A stretch of 64,000 nt of DNA from Aquimixticola soesokkakensis. GTDB lineage: Bacteria > Pseudomonadota > Alphaproteobacteria > Rhodobacterales > Rhodobacteraceae. Below are positions 43,424 through 51,895 of the stretch, piece after piece; the first letter of the stretch is position 1, and every line of letters begins with the position of its first letter. The translations under genes were made by a program, and so were the position numbers. The notes below the pieces were generated by a model. That model was not told the DNA's origin. It saw only the letters and a list, made by a program, of their open reading frames with translations, and searched no databases. The DNA is taken from contig NZ_FWFS01000002.1 of the NCBI RefSeq assembly GCF_900172375.1, positions 186,001 to 250,000 on the forward strand. The letters are read 5' to 3'.

Positions 43424-44156
43424 CGAAAAGATTCTGGAACTTGTGAACGTCTCGAAAACCTTCGACAGGTTGCAGGTGCTCACCGATTGCAATTTGCGCG
43501 TGAACAAGGGGCAAACCATCGTGCTGATCGGCCCGTCCGGGTCGGGGAAATCCACGCTGTTGCGCTGCATCAACCTTCTGGAGCCCCCCACCAGCGGGGG
43601 CGTTCTGTTCGAAGGGCGCGAAATAACGGATGATCCGCGCGGTGCGGACCGGCTGCGGCGCAATATCGGCATGGTGTTCCAGAACTTCGAATTGTTCCAA
43701 CATCTCAGTGCCATCGAAAACATCATGCTTGCACCGATGAAAGTGCTCGGGATGAGCCGCAAGGACGCGCATGACGTGGGGCTGGAGTTGCTGCGCAAGG
43801 TCCATATCCCCGAGCGCGCCGATCATTTCCCCGACGAATTGTCGGGGGGGCAGCAACAGCGGGTCGCGATTGCGCGCGCTTTGGCGATGCGTCCCAAGAT
43901 CATGCTCTATGACGAGCCGACCTCGGCGCTTGACCCTGAAATGATCCGCGAGGTTCTGGATGTGATGAGCGATCTGTCACAGGAGGGGATGACGAGCGTT
44001 TGCGTGACCCACGAGATGGGGTTTGCCCGGCGCGCGGCGGATCGGATCATCTTTATGGAGGAGGGGCGCATTCTGGAAAACGCCCCGACCGAGGCCTTCT
44101 TTGGCGGCGATGCGAATGCGCGCGCGCAAAAGTTTCTTTCGCAAATCCTTCATTAA
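43413..44156 (+). CDS. Polar amino-acid-type ABC transporter ATP-binding protein (second system)
   Basis: This 247-residue GlnQ-like ATPase has Walker [11 protein letters not shown], signature [15 protein letters not shown], Walker [15 protein letters not shown] and the switch His in CVTHEMGFA. The ATG at 43413 follows CGGGAGGCGACA and overlaps the end of the permease gene. It completes the importer that opens the 41.8-49.4 kb operon. Confidence 0.93.
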   Translation: MSADEKILELVNVSKTFDRLQVLTDCNLRVNKGQTIVLIGPSGSGKSTLLRCINLLEPPTSGGVLFEGREITDDPRGADRLRRNIGMVFQNFELFQHLSAIENIMLAPMKVLGMSRKDAHDVGLELLRKVHIPERADHFPDELSGGQQQRVAIARALAMRPKIMLYDEPTSALDPEMIREVLDVMSDLSQEGMTSVCVTHEMGFARRAADRIIFMEEGRILENAPTEAFFGGDANARAQKFLSQILH

Positions 44157-44188
44157 ACTGAACACTTAACCCTGAAGCGGACCTTTCG

Positions 44189-45346
44189 ATGATTGCTCCC
44201 CCTGATCCCGCCCGCCTGTTGACGACCCTCAGTGCGCTGATTGCCATTCCATCAGAAAACCCGCCGGGCGGCGAGCGGGCCGTGGCGCAGTATATTCGCG
44301 ACTATCTGGCCCCTTTCGGCTTTACCCTGCGCCTTGAGGAATATGCGCCCGAGCGCTTCAATGTGGAGGCGGTTCTGTGCAACGGCGCGGGTCCGGTGTT
44401 TGCCTTTAACACCCATATGGACACCGTGCCTGCCGGCAGCGGCTGGACCAGCGATCCTTTTGTTCTGAGCGAACGCGAGGGGCGCTTGTTCGGGCGCGGA
44501 AGTTGCGATTGCAAGGGGCCGCTGGCGGCGATGCTGGAGGCGCTGCGTCTGATGGCGCAGGATCGTGCAAGCTGGTCGGGCACCGTGATGGGGGTGTTTA
44601 CGGGCGACGAGGAAGTCGCCAGCGAGGGGGCCAAGCATTACCGCGCACAGGCCGGCAAGATCGACATGGTTGTGGTGGGCGAACCCACGGGAAATACGAC
44701 CGTTTGCGCGCATAAAGGATCGTTTCGACCGCGTGTGCGCGTGTTTGGCAAAGCAGCGCATTCGGGCAGTCCTCATCTGGGGGAAAACGCGATATTTGGC
44801 GCCGGGGCGTTGATGCCGCGCCTGGCCGCCTTTCACGATCAGGTTCTGGCGCGGCGCAGCCATCCGCTGGTGGGCAGTCCGAGTTTGACGGTGACGCGGA
44901 TTTCGGGCGGGCATGCGGACAACGTCATCCCGGAGGCCTGCGAGATGCTGCTGGATCGTCGCCTTATTCCCGGCGAGACGGACGAAAGCGCGGTGGCGGA
45001 ACTCGAGGGGTTGCTGCACACCGCCGCGCAAGAGATTGGCGTCAAAAGCGAAATTGTCGGCAAGAACGCGACAACCGGCGGTGCCGCGCAGACGGCGATT
45101 GACGCGCAAATCGTGCAGATGTCGATTGCGGCCTGCGAGGCGGCGGGCGTGCTGGACGCGGGGCCTTTCGGATTTCAAGGGGCCTGCGATCTGGTGCATT
45201 TCATCGAGGCAGGTGCCAGCGGCACGGTCATCGGGGCCGGCGACATCCGTGTCGCGCATAAGCCCGATGAATTTGTGCCCAAGGCGGAATTCATCACCTC
45301 TTGCGCGATCTACCGTGACATTGCCCAACGTGTGTTGGGGCGCTAG
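44189..45346 (+). CDS. M20-family deacylase (ArgE/DapE-like)
   Basis: This 385-residue zinc enzyme of the M20 family removes an acyl group from an amino acid or cleaves a small amide. The first metal block is FNTHMDTVPAG, the bridging Asp is in GRGSCDCKGPLAAML, the catalytic Glu is in FTGDEEVASEGAK, then VVGEPTGNTT, and a final His is in VAHKPDEFV. The insert dimerisation domain lies in between (KGSFRPRVRVFGKAAHSG). The Cys in CDCKG is unusual, since most members have Met or a similar residue there. It is followed three bases later by the enolase-superfamily gene. Confidence 0.9.
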   Translation: MIAPPDPARLLTTLSALIAIPSENPPGGERAVAQYIRDYLAPFGFTLRLEEYAPERFNVEAVLCNGAGPVFAFNTHMDTVPAGSGWTSDPFVLSEREGRLFGRGSCDCKGPLAAMLEALRLMAQDRASWSGTVMGVFTGDEEVASEGAKHYRAQAGKIDMVVVGEPTGNTTVCAHKGSFRPRVRVFGKAAHSGSPHLGENAIFGAGALMPRLAAFHDQVLARRSHPLVGSPSLTVTRISGGHADNVIPEACEMLLDRRLIPGETDESAVAELEGLLHTAAQEIGVKSEIVGKNATTGGAAQTAIDAQIVQMSIAACEAAGVLDAGPFGFQGACDLVHFIEAGASGTVIGAGDIRVAHKPDEFVPKAEFITSCAIYRDIAQRVLGR

Positions 45347-45349
45347 GCC

Positions 45350-46492
45350 ATGCGTCTTACCTTTCATCGAGCGCAGCTTCATTATGCGGGTCTGACGCTT
45401 CATACCGCCAGTTCGGGTGCGATTGCCGCGCTCGACACGCTTTATCTGGTGCTGTCGCCACAGGATGGCTGTGAGGCAATCGGGGAGGTGCGGTTGAACT
45501 GCGCCTATCTCAACGGCTACGGGGCGCAGGATTTGATTGACCGCGCGCGCGATCTTGCGAACCGTTTGCCATGGCACAAACCCCCGCGCGCGCTGCGGGA
45601 GGGGATCGCCGCCAGCGGGGCGCCCGCCCCCGTGCGCGCCCTCTTTGATACAGCGCTTTGGGACCTTGAGGCACGGCGGGCGGGCAAGCCCCTCGCCGCC
45701 TATCTAGCCGCCTATCTAGCCGCCCATCTTGCGCGTGATAGCGCGCTCGATCCTGATGCCTGCGCACTGCCCTTGGCGCGCGGGACAAACCAGACGCTGT
45801 TCCTGTCAGAAGATGCGGATTTCATGGCGCAGGCCGAAGGGTATGTTGCGCGCGGCTTTCACGATCTGAAAATCCGCTTCGGGGCGGATTTTGATGCAGA
45901 TCTCGCGCGGTTGGCGGCGCTGCGCGACAGGTTCGGTCCCGATCTGGTCCTTGCCATCGACGTCAATGGCGCGTGGCAGGCGGATGTGGCCGCAGAGCGG
46001 TTGCAGCGTCTTGCCCCCCTTGCGCTCAAATACGTCGAGCAGCCCATCGCAGCGGGGGACTGGTCGGCGATGGTGGCGCTCGCCAAAGCCGCCCCCATGC
46101 CGCTCATGCTCGACGAAAGCATGGCCAGCGCGCAGGACCTGCACCAGATCGTGACGCAGTTCGACGCCTCGGGGCGCAAGCTTTGGGCGCATCTCAAACT
46201 GATCAAGACCGGCGGCCTGACCCCTGCCTTGGCGGCGGTGCGACAGCTTGAGGCCGCTGGGGTGCCCTACATGATTGGCCAGATGAACGAGGGCGGCTTG
46301 GCCACAGCCGCCGCGGCGCATCTGGCGCTCGCGACATCGCCTGTCGCCGCCGAACTCTACGGCGCTGACGGGCTGATTGACGATCCTGCCAGCGGGCTGA
46401 CCTATGCGCAGGGGCAGATTGCCCTGCCGCAGGCCGCGGGGCTGGGACTACCTTTCGACAAGCGGCGCGCGCCGCGCATGATGGAGAACTGA
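45350..46492 (+). CDS. Enolase-superfamily enzyme (muconate-lactonising subgroup; racemase/epimerase-like)
   Basis: This 380-residue TIM-barrel enzyme abstracts a proton next to a carboxylate. The catalytic and metal positions can be read: Lys in DLKIRFG (the first Lys of the usual KxK is Asp here), Asp in AIDVNGAW, Glu in YVEQPI, Asp in MLDESMA, and the second-side Lys in AHLKLIKTGG. Members of this subgroup include N-acyl-amino-acid racemases, dipeptide epimerases and cycloisomerases. Next to an M20 deacylase, N-acyl-amino-acid racemisation is attractive. A 12-base repeat near codon 120 gives YLAAYLAAHLA. Confidence 0.82.
   Translation: MRLTFHRAQLHYAGLTLHTASSGAIAALDTLYLVLSPQDGCEAIGEVRLNCAYLNGYGAQDLIDRARDLANRLPWHKPPRALREGIAASGAPAPVRALFDTALWDLEARRAGKPLAAYLAAYLAAHLARDSALDPDACALPLARGTNQTLFLSEDADFMAQAEGYVARGFHDLKIRFGADFDADLARLAALRDRFGPDLVLAIDVNGAWQADVAAERLQRLAPLALKYVEQPIAAGDWSAMVALAKAAPMPLMLDESMASAQDLHQIVTQFDASGRKLWAHLKLIKTGGLTPALAAVRQLEAAGVPYMIGQMNEGGLATAAAAHLALATSPVAAELYGADGLIDDPASGLTYAQGQIALPQAAGLGLPFDKRRAPRMMEN
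45695..45730. repeat. Three 12-base in-frame repeats in the enolase-superfamily gene
   Basis: GCCGCCTATCTA occurs twice in a row (45695-45718), followed by the related GCCGCCCATCTT. It encodes AAYL-AAYL-AAHL between the capping domain and the barrel, and keeps the frame. Confidence 0.75.
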
Positions 46493-46493
46493 C

Positions 46494-47666
46494 ATGGAAA
46501 CCGCAGGCGTTGAACAGGGGCAGGAAACCGCCTTTCCCAAAGCCGAGTATGAAGCACGCCAAGCCGGTGCCCGCGCGCGCCTGAGCGCCGCTGGCCTGGA
46601 TGCGCTGGTGATCACCGGACCGGAAAACATCTTTTACCTCACCGGACAACAGACGCCCGGCTACTACACGTTTCAGGCGCTGATCCTGCCCGCTGAGGGA
46701 GACCCCGTTTTCGTGATCCGGCAGTTGGAATATTTCAACTTTATCGCCAACACGTTTATGTCGGATGCCGAAATCTATCAGGACGCCGAAGATCCGATTG
46801 CAGCCTTGATGCGCGTTTTGCGGCGTATGGGGCTGAACGGGCGGCGGGTGGCCATCGACAAGCGCGGCTGGTTCCTGCCCATCGCGGTCTATGAAACCAT
46901 GCAGGACGCTTTGGGCGCGATCGAGGACGGGGCGGGGATTGTCGAAACGGGCCGCGCGGTGAAATCGCCCCTTGAGGTGGACAAGCTGCGCAAGGCCGCC
47001 TCCTACGTCGATGCGGGGATGTTGGCCGGGCGCGCGGCCGTGCGGGCGGGGGCCACCGACAACGATCTGGTTGCCGCCATGTTGCAGGCCTCCATTGCGG
47101 CGGGGTCGGAATACATGGGGATGGAGCCGCTGGTGTCCACGGCGCGGCGCACAGGTGTGCCCCATGGCACGTGGCGGCGCACGCCCTTGTCGGCCAATGA
47201 TCCGGCCTTTCTGGAAATGGCAGGGGTGCATGACCGCTACCACGCCGCCTTGATGCGGTCGGCGTGGGTGGGGCCGGTGCCCCAAGAGGCCGAGGACATG
47301 ATGAAAGTGTGTCAGGAGGCGCTGGCCACCGCGCTTGAGCAAATTCGCCCCGGCGTGACCTGCGAGGTGCCGCATCTGGCCTGTCAGGCGGTCATCGACA
47401 AGGCGGGTTACACGGATAATTTCCGCAAACGACTGGGCTATTCGACGGGAATTTCCTTTGCGCCTGATTGGGGGGAGGGGGCGATCCTTTCGCTCAACGC
47501 AGGTGTCACCACCCAGTTGCAGCCCGGCATGGCGTTCCATTTGCCGCCCGCGTTGCGGATTTACGGCCGCTTTACGGTGGGCGTGTCCGAGACCATCGTC
47601 GTCACCGAAAACGGCTACGAGCAGCTTGGCACCGTGTCGCGCGACTTGCACCGCGTTGACGCCTGA
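46494..47666 (+). CDS. M24-family hydrolase of the ectoine hydrolase (DoeA)/creatinase type
   Basis: This 390-residue pita-bread-fold protein is closest by eye to ectoine hydrolase: PENIFYLTGQQTPGYYTFQA in the N-domain, GRAVKSPLEVDKLRKAASYV, then EMAGVHDRYHAALMRSAWVG, GYSTGISFAPDWGEG and the closing SETIVVTENGYEQLG. The Asp/His metal ligands of true peptidases are missing: Ala stands where Asp is expected in HAALMRS, and GYSTG replaces GHGIG. A metal-free creatinase-like amidinohydrolase or amide hydrolase is therefore likely. One base separates it from the preceding gene's stop. The substrate could be a ring amide or amidine. Confidence 0.82.
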   Translation: METAGVEQGQETAFPKAEYEARQAGARARLSAAGLDALVITGPENIFYLTGQQTPGYYTFQALILPAEGDPVFVIRQLEYFNFIANTFMSDAEIYQDAEDPIAALMRVLRRMGLNGRRVAIDKRGWFLPIAVYETMQDALGAIEDGAGIVETGRAVKSPLEVDKLRKAASYVDAGMLAGRAAVRAGATDNDLVAAMLQASIAAGSEYMGMEPLVSTARRTGVPHGTWRRTPLSANDPAFLEMAGVHDRYHAALMRSAWVGPVPQEAEDMMKVCQEALATALEQIRPGVTCEVPHLACQAVIDKAGYTDNFRKRLGYSTGISFAPDWGEGAILSLNAGVTTQLQPGMAFHLPPALRIYGRFTVGVSETIVVTENGYEQLGTVSRDLHRVDA

Positions 47667-47762
47667 GCCTTGCCTGCGGTGTTGCGCGGCCAATTTCCCT
47701 CACTTCAAGACGGGCGCGCGCGGTCGGGTAACGCCGCCGCTGCCCAAGCTGAAAGACTGTTC

Positions 47763-48977
47763 ATGACCCATCTCTCCTCTCGCATGTCGCGTGTTGGCGC
47801 CTCACCCACAGCGGCGATTTCCGACACGCTGCGCCGCCTGTCTGCCCAAGGGCATGATGTCATCAACCTGGGCGAAGGCGAGCTTGATTTTGCCACCCCT
47901 CCGCATGTGTGTGAGGCCGGGATCGCGGCCATTCGTGCCGGCGCGACCAAATATACCGCCGTTTCGGGCACCGCCGCGTTGAAGGCGGCCATTGCGCGCA
48001 AGTTCCTGCGTGACAACGATCTGACCTACCCGCCAGAGCAGATTATCGCTGGGGCGGGGGCAAAACAGTTGATTTTCAACGCTTTGCTGGCCACGATTGA
48101 CGCCGGTGACGAGGTGTTGGTGCCCGCGCCCTACTGGGTGAGCTACCCCGATATGGTGCGGCTTGCGGGGGGCGAGCCGGTGATTGTCGCCACCAGCCCC
48201 CGGACGGGATGGAAACTGACCCCGCAGGATCTGGCCGCCCATCTGACGCCGCGCACGAAATGGGTGATCTTGAACTCGCCCAACAACCCGACAGGCGCTG
48301 TGTACACCCGCGCCGAGCTGGCCGCCCTTGCGGGCGTGCTTGTTGGGCATGACGCGTTGATCATGGCAGACGATATCTACGAGCACATGATCCACGAGGG
48401 CACATTCATCGCCCCCGCCAGCGCCATGCCGGATTTATTCGAGCGGATTTTGACCATCAACGGCGTTTCGAAAGGCTATTCGATGACCGGATGGCGTTTG
48501 GGCTTTGCCGCGGGCCCGCTTTGGCTCATTCGCGCGATGGACACGTTGCAATCGCAAAGCACGTCAAACGCCTCGACCATTTCGCAGGCCGCGGCGATTG
48601 CCGCTTTGGACGGCGATATGGCCTTTGTGGCGGGCTGGCGGGCGCGGCTTCGGGCGCGGCGCGATCTGTTGATTGGCGCGATCGACGACATTGCGGGCCT
48701 CAGCTGTGATGTGCCGCCCGGAAGCTTTTATGTCTTTGCCGATTGTCGCGGGTTGTTCGGGACCGTCGCGCCGGACGGGGCGCGCCTTGAAACGGACGGG
48801 GATGTTGCCGCCTTTCTGGTGCGCGATGCCCATATCGGCGTTGTGCCCGGAAGTGCCTTTGGCACGGCGGGCTATCTGCGTCTGGCCTATGCGATTGACG
48901 ACCAGCTTTTGGGGCAGGCGATTGCGCGGCTCAAAACCTCTCTTGGGAAACTAACGCCTGCGCTTGCGGCCGGGTGA
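47763..48977 (+). CDS. PLP-dependent class I/II aminotransferase (aspartate aminotransferase-like)
   Basis: This 404-residue fold-type I enzyme has the PLP lysine Lys237 in NGVSKGYSMTGWRLGF, the Asn175 region in NSPNNPTGAVYT, Asp203 in MADDIYEHMI, and NLGEGELDFATPPHV near the start. It moves an amino group between an amino acid and a keto acid. The ATG at 47763 has only a weak GAAAG; the longer reading to 47670 is less likely. Within the operon it probably takes the amino acid released by the deacylase or hydrolase. Confidence 0.9.
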   Translation: MTHLSSRMSRVGASPTAAISDTLRRLSAQGHDVINLGEGELDFATPPHVCEAGIAAIRAGATKYTAVSGTAALKAAIARKFLRDNDLTYPPEQIIAGAGAKQLIFNALLATIDAGDEVLVPAPYWVSYPDMVRLAGGEPVIVATSPRTGWKLTPQDLAAHLTPRTKWVILNSPNNPTGAVYTRAELAALAGVLVGHDALIMADDIYEHMIHEGTFIAPASAMPDLFERILTINGVSKGYSMTGWRLGFAAGPLWLIRAMDTLQSQSTSNASTISQAAAIAALDGDMAFVAGWRARLRARRDLLIGAIDDIAGLSCDVPPGSFYVFADCRGLFGTVAPDGARLETDGDVAAFLVRDAHIGVVPGSAFGTAGYLRLAYAIDDQLLGQAIARLKTSLGKLTPALAAG

Positions 48978-49005
48978 GCCGCTTTCAACGACAAAAGGAC
49001 CTGAC

Positions 49006-49419
49006 ATGACTTCTGTTTTTCACCTCGCCATCCATGTGCGCGACCTTGAGGCGACGCGCCGCTTTTACGGGGATCTTCTGGGCTGTGAGGAGGGCCGTTC
49101 AACCGACACATGGGTTGATTTCGACTTTTTCGGGCATCAATTGTCGCTGCATCTTGGAGAGCCTTTCGCAACAACACGCAGCGGCAAAGTCGGGGAGCAT
49201 ATGGTGATGATGCCCCATATCGGCGCGGTGTTGCCGCTGGGTGACTGGCTTGCCCTGTCCGAGCGTTTGACGGCGGCGGGAGTGTCTTTCGACATCCCGC
49301 CTGTGATCCGTTTCAAAGGGGAGAAGGGCGAGCAGAGAACGATGTTCTTTTTCGACCCCTCCGGCAATCCCATAGAAATTAAGGGCTTTCGAGATTTCGA
49401 GGGGCTGTTTGCCGCCTGA
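49006..49419 (+). CDS. VOC-fold protein, paralogue of the one at 12344
   Basis: This 137-residue vicinal-oxygen-chelate protein is the same length as, and nearly alike to, the protein at 12344-12757: shared FHLA, DLEA, DFDFFGHQLSLHLG, GEHMVMMPH and SGNPIEIKGF. The ATG at 49006 follows AAAGGACC. It is the last gene of the 41.8-49.4 kb operon. Candidate metal ligands are His in FHLAIHV, His in GHQLSLHLG and Glu in NPIEIKGF. Which VOC chemistry it performs is not clear. Confidence 0.85.
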   Translation: MTSVFHLAIHVRDLEATRRFYGDLLGCEEGRSTDTWVDFDFFGHQLSLHLGEPFATTRSGKVGEHMVMMPHIGAVLPLGDWLALSERLTAAGVSFDIPPVIRFKGEKGEQRTMFFFDPSGNPIEIKGFRDFEGLFAA

Positions 49420-49424
49420 TCGGC

Positions 49425-49454
49425 CGCCACGGGATTTCTCTTGGTCCCGTGGCG
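49425..49454. terminator. Terminator hairpin between convergent VOC genes
   Basis: CGCCACGGGA (49425-49434) pairs with TCCCGTGGCG (49445-49454), ten pairs with a ten-base loop. It ends the ABC/aminotransferase operon and may serve the opposite gene as well. Confidence 0.65.
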
Positions 49455-49512
49455 CGTGCAGAATGGCGGCGCGCTGCCCGCCCGATCGGCGCAGGCTTTG
49501 GCGTTTGGGGCC

Positions 49513-50013
49513 TTACGTATACGCGCCGGCGGAATAGGTCAGCTCGTAGCTGTGGGAATACAGTTCAAAAACGATACCGAAGGGGTCTTCGACATAGACC
49601 ATGCGATAGGGCTTTTTATCGGGGAAATAGGCGCGCACGGGCATGCGCTGTTTGCCCCCTGCCGCGATGATTTTCGCAAGCAGCCCTTCCAGATCGGGGT
49701 CCTGGATCGCAAAGTGGAACAGCCCCGTTTGCCGATAGGGCAGATTGTCCTCGGGAGCATGGTTTTGCGGAAATTCGAACAGCTCAAAGCCGATCCGGTC
49801 GGCGGTTGACAGATGCGCGATGCGCAACTTGCCCCAGTCAGGGCCGAACACATCGTCGCACATTTGGCCGATGTCGCTGTCGTCCTGCAGGATTTCGGTC
49901 GGCTCCATGATCACGTAAAACCCCATGACGTCACGATAAAAACTGACGGCTTTGTCGAGGTCGGGCACAGACAGTCCGATATGTGAAAAGGTTCTGGGAG
50001 TGGTTTGGGTCAT
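49513..50013 (-). CDS. VOC-family protein (glyoxalase I/dioxygenase-like)
   Basis: This 166-residue VOC protein is of a different subgroup from the paralogous pair. It has HIGLSVPDLDKAVSFYRDVM near the start, GLFHFAIQDPDLEGLLAKI in the second half, and VYVEDPFGIVFELYSH, whose Glu is a typical ligand. The ATG at 50013 has GAGG six bases upstream; an ATG at 50025 would add four residues. It diverges from the LysR gene at 50110 and is probably its target. Substrate unknown. Confidence 0.85.
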   Translation of the reverse strand: MTQTTPRTFSHIGLSVPDLDKAVSFYRDVMGFYVIMEPTEILQDDSDIGQMCDDVFGPDWGKLRIAHLSTADRIGFELFEFPQNHAPEDNLPYRQTGLFHFAIQDPDLEGLLAKIIAAGGKQRMPVRAYFPDKKPYRMVYVEDPFGIVFELYSHSYELTYSAGAYT

Positions 50014-50061
50014 GGGAGTCCTCATTGGCTTTGATCTGCATGTGAGGTGACAGCGGGCGAA

Positions 50062-50086
50062 CTTCAAATTATCATAAAGTATGAAG
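50062..50086. promoter_or_regulatory. Inverted repeat in the VOC/LysR divergent promoter
   Basis: CTTCA (50062-50066) and TGAAG (50082-50086) flank an AT-rich centre, an inverted repeat with 15 bases between, in the 96-base gap between the divergent genes. LysR proteins bind such dyads, so this is a likely autoregulatory site. Confidence 0.5.
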
Positions 50087-50109
50087 ATAATAATAAAATG
50101 GAATGACGC

Positions 50110-50994
50110 ATGTTGAACGCCACTTGGTTGGACACGTTTGCAACGCTGTGCGACGTCGGCCATTTCACCCGTGCGGGCGCAATGCTGAACATGACCCAGC
50201 CCGGCGTAAGCCAGCATATTCAAAAGCTTGAGGCTCAAGTGGGGCAGGCGCTGCTTGCGCGCGATGGCAAGAGTTTTACGCTTACGCCGGTGGGGGAAGA
50301 CGTGTTGGCCATCGCCCGGCGTCGCCGCGCCGAGGATATCGCGCTGCACCAGTCACTGGGGTTTGACGATCCGTCACAGGGGGAGGTCTGTGTGGCCTGT
50401 TCCGGGTCGCTTGCGCTGCTGCTTTACCCGCGATTCATGGAGCTGATGGCGCAGGCGCCGAAACTGGGGCTGATGGTGCAGGCAAGGCCGCAGGCGGGGA
50501 TTATCGAGGGCGTGCTGAACGGGGAGGTCGATCTGGGTATCCTCAGTGCCGCGCCAACCCACCCCCGCCTCGAAGGGGTGAAAGCGGGGCAGGACGAGCT
50601 GTGCCTCTTGCTTCCGCTGGGCCATCCGCTGCCCAAGCGGCTGTCCGATCTGCAGGATCTCGGATTTATCGCCCATCCTGATGGCTACGCGCAGGCGGAT
50701 GCGCTTTTGGGGGTGAATTTTCCCGACGACTATTGCGGCGCCGGGACGTTGACGCGGCGCAGTTTCATCAACCAGATCGGGCAAATTCCCGAACCCGTTG
50801 TGCGCGGCCTTGGCTACACGATCCTGCCCAGAAGCGGGGTGGATGCCTTTCGCGACCGCGACCGGCTGTCCATCGCGCCTTTGGCGCAGCGGGTGCAGCA
50901 CGATCTGTGGTTGATCCAGCGGCGCAAACGGGTGCTCTCGGCGCGTCTGCGCGCGATCCGGGACGAAATTATCACCTGTTTGAAGTCATTATGA
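50110..50994 (+). CDS. LysR-family transcriptional regulator
   Basis: This 294-residue regulator has an N-terminal winged helix (VGHFTRAGAMLNMTQPGVSQ then HIQKLEAQVG, about 16-45) and the effector domain. It ends just before a small hairpin shared with the convergent apnO gene. It is divergent from the VOC gene at 49513. Nothing ties it to the apionate locus beyond position; the GntR protein is the better candidate there. Confidence 0.9.
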   Translation: MLNATWLDTFATLCDVGHFTRAGAMLNMTQPGVSQHIQKLEAQVGQALLARDGKSFTLTPVGEDVLAIARRRRAEDIALHQSLGFDDPSQGEVCVACSGSLALLLYPRFMELMAQAPKLGLMVQARPQAGIIEGVLNGEVDLGILSAAPTHPRLEGVKAGQDELCLLLPLGHPLPKRLSDLQDLGFIAHPDGYAQADALLGVNFPDDYCGAGTLTRRSFINQIGQIPEPVVRGLGYTILPRSGVDAFRDRDRLSIAPLAQRVQHDLWLIQRRKRVLSARLRAIRDEIITCLKSL

Positions 50995-51016
50995 GCCCCA
51001 AGCGGGTCGGGGGAGG

Positions 51017-51034
51017 GCGCCGCAGGCGCGGCGC
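51017..51034. terminator. Small hairpin between convergent LysR and apnO
   Basis: GCGCCGC (51017-51023) and GCGGCGC (51028-51034) form seven pairs with loop AGGC, extendable by two G-U pairs. No T-run is present. It may act on both strands. Confidence 0.5.
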
Positions 51035-51046
51035 TTCCCTGCTGTG

Positions 51047-51874
51047 TCAGGTGATCCGCTTGATGCTATCTGCGATTTCTTGCGGCTCGAAGACCCGTTT
51101 CCAATCGTCGCGCATCAGCATCGGCACGCCAAATTCAATGGCCTTGTTGCAGGCGTCCGAAAACTGGCCTTCGATTTCGTCAAAAATCACCGCGCCCAAA
51201 ATGTTCATATGGCCGAGCAAAAAGTCACGCGCACAGTCGTAGCTGACACCTCTGGCGACCACCTCGTCCATGGCTTGACGCATGACCACCAAGAGCGAGG
51301 CGCAGACCGTTTCCGACAGGCCCGGCTCAAGCAGGGCCATTTGATCCACGCTGACGCGGTAGCTGCGCGCAACGGGGGCGTAGATGGCCTTGGCGATGGA
51401 CTCGCCAAGCGCGTAATGCGCTTCGGGGCCTTGCATCAGCGCGTTCACAACGCCCTGTGGGGCCGCGACACCGCCAAAGTGATCCAGCCGCGCCGCCTCG
51501 CTCGCTTCATTGTGAAAAATCGGCGGGTGGCAGGGATGTGTGACGAAATAGGTGATGTCCGCACGCTCGGGTAAATGTCCGGCAAAGGGCGCGGCCGCAT
51601 CGAGAATGACGACCATCGTGCCGGCATCAAGCGCGGGCACAACCTGGGCTGCGACCTTGCCGATCACCGTGTCAGGCACAGCCAGAATGACGACATCCGC
51701 GCCGGCGATTGCCACATCCGCAGTGACGGCCTCGACGCCCGCTTCGGCCTTTAGCCGCGCGATGCCGGGTGCGCTGACCTCGACATGGCGGACGTCAAAG
51801 TCCGTTTTGGCCAGATTGAGCGACAGGCGGACGCCCATTTTTCCGCCCGCTCCAAACAGCGCAACTGTGGTCAT
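51047..51874 (-). CDS. apnO: D-apionate oxidoisomerase
   Basis: This 275-residue enzyme oxidises and isomerises D-apionate to 3-oxo-isoapionate using NAD+. It has the N-terminal nucleotide motif TVALFGAGGKMGVRLSLNLA, the marker block FVTHPCHPPIFHNEAS (around 100-115), and a C-terminal phosphogluconate-dehydrogenase-like helical part. The ATG at 51874 follows GGAGGAG; the reading from TTG at 51880 is not needed. It is divergent from oiaK across a short promoter gap that holds an operator candidate. The assignment rests on these blocks and on the apsD, apnL, oiaK and RuBisCO-like neighbours. Confidence 0.85.
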   Translation of the reverse strand: MTTVALFGAGGKMGVRLSLNLAKTDFDVRHVEVSAPGIARLKAEAGVEAVTADVAIAGADVVILAVPDTVIGKVAAQVVPALDAGTMVVILDAAAPFAGHLPERADITYFVTHPCHPPIFHNEASEAARLDHFGGVAAPQGVVNALMQGPEAHYALGESIAKAIYAPVARSYRVSVDQMALLEPGLSETVCASLLVVMRQAMDEVVARGVSYDCARDFLLGHMNILGAVIFDEIEGQFSDACNKAIEFGVPMLMRDDWKRVFEPQEIADSIKRIT

Positions 51875-51895
51875 GATCAATTCTCCTCCAGATCG

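Noticed and set aside
46494-47666. Ordinary Xaa-Pro aminopeptidase
   Set aside because: The expected metal-binding Asp and His positions are not conserved; the pattern is that of ectoine hydrolase or creatinase.
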